Of a DNA stretch of 18,946 nt, positions 14,546 to 18,946 are shown in pieces. The stretch is from DASUWK01 sp036378435. GTDB taxonomy: Bacteria > Chloroflexota > Dormibacteria > Dormibacterales > Dormibacteraceae. The notes under the pieces are model-generated. The model saw only the letters and a program-made list of their open reading frames with translations. It searched no databases and was not told the DNA's origin. The position numbers and the translations under genes were made by a program. The stretch lies in NCBI GenBank assembly GCA_036378435.1, contig DASUWK010000060.1, forward strand, positions 1 through 18,946. Direction: 5' to 3'. Positions within the stretch are counted from its first letter, which is position 1, and every line of letters starts with the position of its first letter.

Positions 14546-15983
14546 GGGCCACTCCCAGCAGCGCGGGCCGGCGGAACCGGCGATCCGCGAGCACGATCCC
14601 GAGCAGGTTGTGCGTGACGACGATCGACGACAGCATGCTGACGCCGACACCGATCAGCAGGGTGAACGCGAAGCCCTTGACCGGCCCGCTGCCGAAGAAG
14701 GCGAGCAGCGCGCTGGTGATCGCGGTCGAGATATTCGAGTCTCGGATCGCCGGCCACGCGCGGCGGACCGCTGCCTCGACGGCTGCCCCAACGGTGCGAC
14801 CGGCGCGCAGCTCCTCCTTGAAGCGCTCGAAGATCAGCACGTTCGCGTCGACGGCCATCCCCACGCTGAGCACGAAGCCGGCCATCCCGGCGAGTGAGAG
14901 CGTGACGCCGAACAGCTTGAACACCGCCAGCACAACGCCCGCATAGAAGAGGAGCGCCAGGCTCGCGATGAAGCCGGGCAGGCGGTAGTAGACCGCCATG
15001 AAGAGGATGACCACGATGAGGCCGAGCAGGCCCGCGATCAGGCTGCGCTTCACCGAGTCCGCGCCCAGCGTCGCGCCGACGTCGGTCGACTGGAGCACGA
15101 CGATGTTGGCCGGCAGGGCGCCCGCGTTGAGGTTCGCCGCCAGCTGCTTAGCGGTGTCCTGGGTGAACCCGCCCGAGATGATGGCCGACCCGCCGGGGAT
15201 GGCGCTCTCGGTGCCCGGGTTGGTGACGAACTTGCCGCCCAGGGCCAGCGGCTTCAGCAGGTTGGCCGTGTAGGCCGGGTCGTCCCAGTGGTCGATGTCG
15301 GTCTGGGTGAGGTCCAGCCACCAGGTGAGGGCGTTCTCGGCGCACTGGTTCAGGCCGCAGGCCGCGGCAGCGGTAGCCGTCAGGTTGCCGAAGATCTGCG
15401 CGCCCTGCGAGTTGAACTGCAGGTTCACGCCCCACCCGCCGCTTCCCTGCGTGTCCAGCCCTGCGGAAGCGCTGGTCAGCTGATCGCCGCTGAGCTGCGT
15501 CAGCATCGGGCGGTAACCCGGCTCGGGTGAGTTCGGGGGCGCGTTGGCGTCCTTGACCCACTTGGTCAGCACCAAGCGGTCAGTCCGGCCGATCACCGCC
15601 TGGGCCTGCGCCGCGGAGACGCCGGCCAGGTCGACCTCGATGCGGTCCGAGCCCTGCGCGGAGATCTGGGGCTCGCTCACTCCGAGCGTGTTCACCCGGT
15701 TGCCGATGACCGTGATGGCCTCCTGCTGGATCTGGCCCACGTCGCGGCCGGGGGGAATGTCGGTCAGCTGCAGGATCATCCGGGTGCCGCCGGAGATGTC
15801 GAGCCCGCGGCGGATGAAGAGGTCGGTGCCCAGAAGGTTCGGCGGGTTGGCCGCTGCGCACGGACCCGTGAGGGAGCAATGGTTCTGCAGCCGCACGATG
15901 TACCCGGCGGCGTCGACGACGATTGATAAGACCAGCAGGGCGATGACGATCACCCGCACCGGCCATGACAAGACCAACTGCAT
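14532..15983 (-). CDS. secD: Protein translocase subunit SecD
   Basis: 483 residues. TM1 is at about 8-27, followed by the conserved GLDISGGTRM (60-69), a large extracytoplasmic P1 domain with IGNRVNTLGVSEPQI (93-107), and the C-terminal five-TM block. DVGATLGADS (301-310) and GMAVDANVLIFERFKEE (375-391) are hallmarks. SecD and SecF form the RND-like accessory complex of the Sec translocon. The ATG is at 15983-15981 with no Shine-Dalgarno. No yajC is found between the upstream SDR gene and secD. The linkage secD-secF-rimP-nusA places protein export upstream of the translation cluster. Confidence 0.96.
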   Translation of the reverse strand: MQLVLSWPVRVIVIALLVLSIVVDAAGYIVRLQNHCSLTGPCAAANPPNLLGTDLFIRRGLDISGGTRMILQLTDIPPGRDVGQIQQEAITVIGNRVNTLGVSEPQISAQGSDRIEVDLAGVSAAQAQAVIGRTDRLVLTKWVKDANAPPNSPEPGYRPMLTQLSGDQLTSASAGLDTQGSGGWGVNLQFNSQGAQIFGNLTATAAAACGLNQCAENALTWWLDLTQTDIDHWDDPAYTANLLKPLALGGKFVTNPGTESAIPGGSAIISGGFTQDTAKQLAANLNAGALPANIVVLQSTDVGATLGADSVKRSLIAGLLGLIVVILFMAVYYRLPGFIASLALLFYAGVVLAVFKLFGVTLSLAGMAGFVLSVGMAVDANVLIFERFKEELRAGRTVGAAVEAAVRRAWPAIRDSNISTAITSALLAFFGSGPVKGFAFTLLIGVGVSMLSSIVVTHNLLGIVLADRRFRRPALLGVARGSA

Positions 15984-16002
15984 GGGCTAGGGCGGTCCGA
16001 TT

Positions 16003-16785
16003 CTACTCGGAGGGGCGGGAGGTCAGGCTGCGCTGGAACTTGCGCATCCCGCCGATCCAGCGGCCGTAGTTCTCCGCCTTATGGCGGAAGTACTCGAGCA
16101 CCTCGGGGTGAGGCAGGATCAAGAACTGCTCCTCCGCGAGGGCTGCCACGACGGCATCGGCCACCTGCTCGGGCTCGATCAGGCCGAGGCGCTTCACCTG
16201 TTCGGCGCCGATGTGGCCCTCCGCCTCGTCACCCAGCACCATCCTCGTGCGCACGCCCTGCGGGCAGAGGCAGGAGACCTTTACGCCCCGATCCCCATAC
16301 GTGATCGCGATCCACTCCGCGAGCCCGACAGCGGCGTGCTTGGTCGCTGAGTAGGCCGCATCGCCGATCGTCGTCAGCAGTCCCGCGGCCGAGGCGGTGA
16401 CCAGCAGGTAGCCTCCTCCCCGCTCCAGCCACCGCGGCAGCAGGTGGCGAGCCGCCACGACCGTGCCCATCACGTTGACGCGCCAGACGTCGTTCCAGAC
16501 CTCGTCCGGCGTCTCGGGGCTCGCCCCGGCTCCGATCCCGGCGTTCGCGCAGTAGAGGTCGATGGGGCCCTCGCGGCTCTCGACCTCCTCGATCAGCGCC
16601 CGGACCGCCGCGTCATCTGACGTGTCGCAGACGACGGCGCGCACCTTGGGCCCCATGTCCTCGGCGGGTCGCACGTCGGCGACGACGACGGCCTTCGCGC
16701 CTTCGGCGACAAAGCGCTTGGCCAGGGCGGAGCCGATGCCGCCGGCGCCGCCCGTCACGACGATGACCTTGTCACGCAGTTCCAT
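16003..16785 (-). CDS. Short-chain dehydrogenase/reductase (classical SDR)
   Basis: 260 residues with the full classical SDR set: the NAD(P)-binding TGGAGGIG (11-18), NAG (81-83) and the catalytic triad S132, Y145, K149 (YSATK). An Asp after the second strand (VVVADVRP, near 37) favours NAD over NADP, an inference from family rules. The substrate is unknown. The open frame extends to 16983, but the added Arg/Pro-rich residues are a shadow of the catalase-like gene. ATG 16785-16783 gives the normal MELRDKVIVVTGG start. It overlaps the upstream stop by one base (TGATG), so it is probably coupled to the catalase-like peroxidase. Confidence 0.93.
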   Translation of the reverse strand: MELRDKVIVVTGGAGGIGSALAKRFVAEGAKAVVVADVRPAEDMGPKVRAVVCDTSDDAAVRALIEEVESREGPIDLYCANAGIGAGASPETPDEVWNDVWRVNVMGTVVAARHLLPRWLERGGGYLLVTASAAGLLTTIGDAAYSATKHAAVGLAEWIAITYGDRGVKVSCLCPQGVRTRMVLGDEAEGHIGAEQVKRLGLIEPEQVADAVVAALAEEQFLILPHPEVLEYFRHKAENYGRWIGGMRKFQRSLTSRPSE

Positions 16786-17684
16786 CAGTCGCCGAGCCTC
16801 TCGGTGATGGAGATCGAGTACGCGCCGGGGCGCGCGAGCAGGATCGGGTCCGCGGACGGCTCGATGCCGTCGACGAGGTGCATCGGGTCGAACACGAGGC
16901 GGCTGCAGCCGCCGTCCTGGTCTTCGACCACGGCCTGCACGTCGAGATGGCCGGCGACGACCTTCTCGCGCTCGTCCGGCCACATCAGAGTGGGATCGTC
17001 GACCGGGTCCTCCGGGCCGGCGAGCTGATAGACCAGGTCATACGTCGCGGGCCGAGCCGCCAGGTGCTCGAAGAGCTCCTGCTGCAGGTAGTCCGGGTTC
17101 CTGGCCTTCCGCTCCTCGGACGTCAGCGGTTGGCCTGGCTGGCGTGGCACCCAGCTGTACCTCGCCCAGCGGCGCTCGCCCGCGGCATCGACGAGCGCGA
17201 AGGCATGGAGGCCGTGAAAGCTCAGGTCGAGGTAGCTGGCCGCGGCAGGCGTCGTGGCGAGATGGAGGAGGGCGCCGACCGCCTCGGGGTGGCCCGCCGC
17301 CCACGCTTCGACGGCCAATCGATCGCCACGCACCTGGGTGAACTCGATGAAGGACTCGAGGTCGCGCACGAAGAAGACGGGCTGGCTCAAGCTGACGAAG
17401 TCGAGCTCGGCGCCGGCCAGATGGAACTTGACCGCCATGCCGCGCCCGTCCAGCGCGGTGTCGGGCCTGCTCGGGTCACCCGAGCCGTTGGAGAAGCGGA
17501 TCGTCGCCGGCACGGGCGCACCGCTGAAGACCGCCGCCTTGCTGAGCTCTCTCGCCTCCGGGCTGCCGGTGAACACCCCGGAGCAGCAAGTGCCCTTCGC
17601 GTGGGCGGCGCGATAGCCGGGATGGCGACCGTACGCGGAGCGGATCGCGTCGACGAGCCGCTGCGAAATATCGGTGACCGCCAC
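16785..17684 (-). CDS. Catalase-family heme peroxidase (small, SrpA-like)
   Basis: 299 residues, far shorter than full catalases (about 480 or more), matching the SrpA-like 'catalase-related peroxidase' group. The distal His is probably H28 in RAAHAKGTC. IRFSNGSGD (62-70) holds the conserved Asn, and GRGMAVKFHL, FVRD and the C-terminal FDPMHLVDGI...ARPGAYSISI follow. The Tyr in AYS (about 289) is the likely proximal heme ligand. Such proteins use peroxides to oxidise organic substrates; the substrate is unknown. There is no export signal. I choose GTG 17684-17682; the frame reaches back to 18197, but that part overlaps the RIO kinase gene antisense and is not catalase-like. No Shine-Dalgarno is present, but a TANNNT box ends 6 nt upstream, suggesting a leaderless mRNA. 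It is the first gene of the minus-strand train. Confidence 0.88.
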   Translation of the reverse strand: MAVTDISQRLVDAIRSAYGRHPGYRAAHAKGTCCSGVFTGSPEARELSKAAVFSGAPVPATIRFSNGSGDPSRPDTALDGRGMAVKFHLAGAELDFVSLSQPVFFVRDLESFIEFTQVRGDRLAVEAWAAGHPEAVGALLHLATTPAAASYLDLSFHGLHAFALVDAAGERRWARYSWVPRQPGQPLTSEERKARNPDYLQQELFEHLAARPATYDLVYQLAGPEDPVDDPTLMWPDEREKVVAGHLDVQAVVEDQDGGCSRLVFDPMHLVDGIEPSADPILLARPGAYSISITERLGD

Positions 17685-17690
17685 GGCCGG

Positions 17691-17706
17691 AATGTAGCGT
17701 GCTACA
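17691..17706 (-). promoter_or_regulatory. Leaderless -10 box and overlapping palindrome before the catalase-like gene
   Basis: On the minus strand TACATT (17696-17691) is a TANNNT -10 box ending 6 nt before the GTG, the spacing typical of leaderless actinobacterial transcripts. It is overlapped by a palindrome with perfect 6-bp arms, TGTAGC-GT-GCTACA (17693-17706), which looks like an operator. The right arm also carries TACAGT on the plus strand, a weak -10 candidate for the divergent leader ORF and RIO kinase. Confidence 0.45.
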
Positions 17707-17773
17707 GTCCCTGGCTGCGAGCCCCTGTGTGGGATTTCCCCCTCGGCTCGACTTCTTTTCGGAGGTGAGCTCA

Positions 17774-17827
17774 ATGAAGCGAGTGCTTGTGATTGCGTCC
17801 GCGCGAGCCGCCTCCGTGCTCGGCTAG
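17774..17827 (+). CDS. 17-codon ORF, candidate leader peptide for the RIO kinase gene
   Basis: ATG at 17774 follows a strong Shine-Dalgarno GGAGGTG (17761-17767) with 6-nt spacing, the best ribosome site in this part of the window, and encodes MKRVLVIASARAASVLG before TAG at 17825. It lies in a different frame from the kinase that starts 77 nt after its stop. A terminator-like hairpin separates them. The peptide has no codon run of the amino-acid-attenuator type; it contains two Arg, several Ala and Val, and two Leu. It could be a leader peptide, a genuine small protein, or the remnant of a truncated gene. Confidence 0.5.
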   Translation: MKRVLVIASARAASVLG

Positions 17828-17854
17828 CCAGACCAAATCGGTCTCTCCGGACCT

Positions 17855-17883
17855 CAGGCGGTGGTTTCCGTCTGCCCGTTTTT
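17855..17883 (+). terminator. Terminator-like hairpin between leader ORF and RIO kinase (possible attenuator)
   Basis: CAGGCGG (17855-17861) pairs with CCGTCTG (17868-17874), 7 bp with one G-U, across a TGGTTT loop. After CCCG it is followed by five T residues (17879-17883) and more T-rich sequence. Just upstream, AGACC/GGTCT (17830-17834 with 17840-17844) can form a 5-bp hairpin, and GGTC (17840-17843) can instead pair with GACC (17850-17853). The stem is short, so termination strength is uncertain. Confidence 0.4.
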
Positions 17884-17903
17884 CTGTGTTTGGAGAGAAC
17901 AAG

Positions 17904-18686
17904 TTGCTGGTTGTCGAACAGTTGAAGCCGGCCCTCGGCGAGGGCTGGATCACCCAGGTCGTGCGCTCCGTGAAGAGCGGTAAGGAGGCCTCCGTCTACT
18001 TGTGCCGCGGCAGCGACCGCGCGGGCGGGGCGCTCGTCGCCGCCAAGGCATACCTGTCTGTGAGCCGTCGCACCTTTCGCGACGACTCCGTTTATCGGGA
18101 AGGCGGCATGCGCGCCGCCAATCGGCGGCTCGTGGTCGCCGCCACCAAGCGGACGCGGTTCGGGCGCGAGGTGCGGTTCGGGGGTTGGATCGGCCACGAG
18201 TTCGAGACACTGCGCGCCTTGTATGCGGCCGGCGCGTCCGTCCCGCGCCCGATCGCCGTGGCTGGCGAGGCGCTGCTGCTCGGCTGGATCGGCGATTCAG
18301 ATGGGGCTGCGCCGCCGCTGCATTCGGTCCGGCTGGAGGGTGACGAGGCTGCGGCGGTGCTGGCCGAGCTGCTGCGCCAGGTGGAGCTCTTCCTCGCGCA
18401 CGACATCGTGCACGGCGACCTGAGCGAATACAACGTCCTGTTCTGGGAGGGACGCCCGGTCGTGATCGACTTCCCCCAGGCGGTCGATCCACGCTTCAAC
18501 CGCGCTGCCAAGGCGCTGCTCGAGCGCGACCTCCGCAACCTCGCCGCCTATTTCGCGCGCGCCGGCGTCGACTTCGATTGGCAGCGCCACGCCAGCGATC
18601 TCTGGCGCCGCTGGCTCAACTCCGAGCTCGGCCGCGACGACGCCCCCGCCGTCGAAGACTGGGAGTTCTGGAAGCAGTTCGTGTGA
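17904..18686 (+). CDS. RIO1-family atypical serine kinase
   Basis: 260 residues from TTG 17904, chosen because GGAGAG (17892-17897) lies 6 nt upstream; an in-frame GTG at 17886 and TTG at 17793 lack ribosome sites. The RIO hallmarks are complete: flexible nucleotide loop SGKEASVYLC (25-34), ATP-contacting Lys K48 in VAAKAY, the family EFETLRAL helix, catalytic loop HGDLSEYN (170-177; D172, N177), and metal-binding IDFPQ (188-192; D189). The C-terminus is AEDWEFWKQFV-like. In archaea and eukaryotes RIO1 acts in small-subunit ribosome maturation; bacterial members are poorly understood. It is divergent from the catalase-like gene, behind a candidate leader ORF and hairpin. Its only link to the neighbouring ribosome-assembly genes is position. 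Confidence 0.92.
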   Translation: MLVVEQLKPALGEGWITQVVRSVKSGKEASVYLCRGSDRAGGALVAAKAYLSVSRRTFRDDSVYREGGMRAANRRLVVAATKRTRFGREVRFGGWIGHEFETLRALYAAGASVPRPIAVAGEALLLGWIGDSDGAAPPLHSVRLEGDEAAAVLAELLRQVELFLAHDIVHGDLSEYNVLFWEGRPVVIDFPQAVDPRFNRAAKALLERDLRNLAAYFARAGVDFDWQRHASDLWRRWLNSELGRDDAPAVEDWEFWKQFV

Positions 18687-18693
18687 CGTATAA

Positions 18694-18736
18694 CCCTCCG
18701 CCGTAGCCACCCACCCGGGGGGTTTGTTTGCGGCGG
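18694..18736 (+). terminator. Probable terminator after the RIO kinase gene
   Basis: Within 50 nt of the TGA, ACCC (18709-18712) pairs with GGGT (18720-18723), followed by TTTGTTT (18723-18729). An outer stem CCGCCG (18698-18703) with CGGCGG (18731-18736) can enclose it. The T-run is interrupted by a G, so this is a plausible but imperfect intrinsic terminator. Confidence 0.4.
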
Positions 18737-18786
18737 GGAGCGTATCGCGAGGCGGGCCGAGGCGCCAACCTTCTTAACAACGGGGG

Positions 18787-18830
18787 CGCACATTTGTTCG
18801 TGGGTCTGCTAGAATACGAACATGTATTTG
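18787..18830 (+). promoter_or_regulatory. Leaderless promoter with LexA-box-like palindromes
   Basis: TAGAAT (18810-18815) is a 5-of-6 -10 box ending 6 nt before an ATG at 18822, the layout of a leaderless promoter. CGCACATTTGTTCG (18787-18800) differs from the CGAAC-N4-GTTCG LexA/SOS box at one half-site base. CGAACATGTATTTG (18817-18830) differs at two and covers the start codon. In addition, AATAC (18813-18817) and GTATT (18824-18828) form a perfect inverted repeat. No clear -35 is seen. Confidence 0.5.
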
Positions 18831-18946
18831 GGGGCTAGGGGGGCGTCTGCCTCGGAGGCAGAACCCCAAGCCGAGGTCAGGCTCGACGAGGCCAGCTCGC
18901 GCCAGATGGCCGAGCGCGTCATCGCCGCCTGGCAGCGGGCTCAGCA
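18822..18946 (+). CDS. Start of an unidentified gene, possibly SOS-controlled
   Basis: This is an open frame from ATG 18822 to the window edge: 41 codons and no stop. The visible residues begin MYLGARGASASEAEPQAEVR and continue into a helical-looking segment, SRQMAERVIAAWQRAQ. I do not recognise the family from this fragment. The 5' part is low-complexity, so an internal ATG at 18906 is an alternative start. However, the -10 box 6 nt before 18822 and the LexA-like sites fit the upstream ATG as a leaderless start. If the operator reading is right, a DNA-repair or mutagenesis role is likely, but nothing in the protein fragment shows it. Confidence 0.5.
   Translation, partial: MYLGARGASASEAEPQAEVRLDEASSRQMAERVIAAWQRAQ

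Noticed and set aside
13574..14650. SecF frame extended upstream to 14650
   Set aside because: The extra residues overlap the conserved end of secD. GTG at 14545 has GGGAG at proper spacing.
16003..16983. SDR frame extended to 326 codons
   Set aside because: The added N-terminus is an Arg/Pro-rich shadow of the catalase-like gene. The SDR fold starts at MELRDKV with a TGATG junction.
16785..18197. Catalase-like frame extended to 470 codons
   Set aside because: The extra 171 codons run antisense through the RIO kinase gene, lack catalase similarity, and ignore the leaderless-type start at 17684.

Overview
The window is high-GC bacterial DNA. It reads as almost one continuous minus-strand gene train, with a short divergent plus-strand segment at the right end. 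Three traits suggest an actinobacterial or related high-GC Terrabacteria lineage (Actinomycetota, Chloroflexota or Dormibacterota-like): a 340-residue NusA without acidic C-terminal repeats, a short IF2, and frequent GTG/TTG starts with weak Shine-Dalgarno sites. That assignment is inference. No rRNA, tRNA, CRISPR or mobile element was found.

Read in the direction of transcription (right to left), the train is: catalase-family peroxidase, SDR dehydrogenase, secD, secF, rimP, nusA, ylxR, infB, rbfA, DHH phosphoesterase (nrnA-like), truB, ribF, glpB-like flavoprotein, alkyl-DHAP-synthase-like flavoprotein, diacylglycerol kinase family gene, gamma-glutamyltransferase, then rpsO and pnp (cut by the window edge). 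Most junctions overlap by 1 or 4 nt (ATGA, GTGA, TTGA, TGATG), so translational coupling is probable. rimP to ribF plus rpsO-pnp is the classical transcription/translation/RNA-processing cluster. Here it is joined upstream to the SecDF translocase genes. Between ribF and rpsO it is interrupted by a four-gene block with a glycerol-3-phosphate/DHAP/lipid flavour. rpsO appears to have its own promoter, preceded by two near-identical palindromes 41 bp apart.

ylxR lacks any ATG/GTG/TTG start. Its conserved N-terminus begins at an ATC codon 7 nt after a perfect Shine-Dalgarno, and that Shine-Dalgarno is the 3' arm of a perfect 9-bp hairpin formed by the end of nusA. A second perfect hairpin, with a competing alternative, lies just upstream. 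This looks like a built-in NusA-to-YlxR translation switch and is the most distinctive signal in the window.

The right end (17685-18946, plus strand) holds three items. First, a 17-codon ORF with an ideal ribosome site, followed by a terminator-like hairpin and then a RIO1-family kinase, which is an attenuator-like arrangement. Second, a probable terminator. Third, the first 41 codons of an unidentified gene whose promoter looks leaderless and carries LexA-box-like palindromes. The catalase-like gene, facing the other way, also appears to be read from a leaderless promoter overlapped by a palindrome. No intergenic stretch exceeds 300 bp; the longest is 219 bp (17685-17903).
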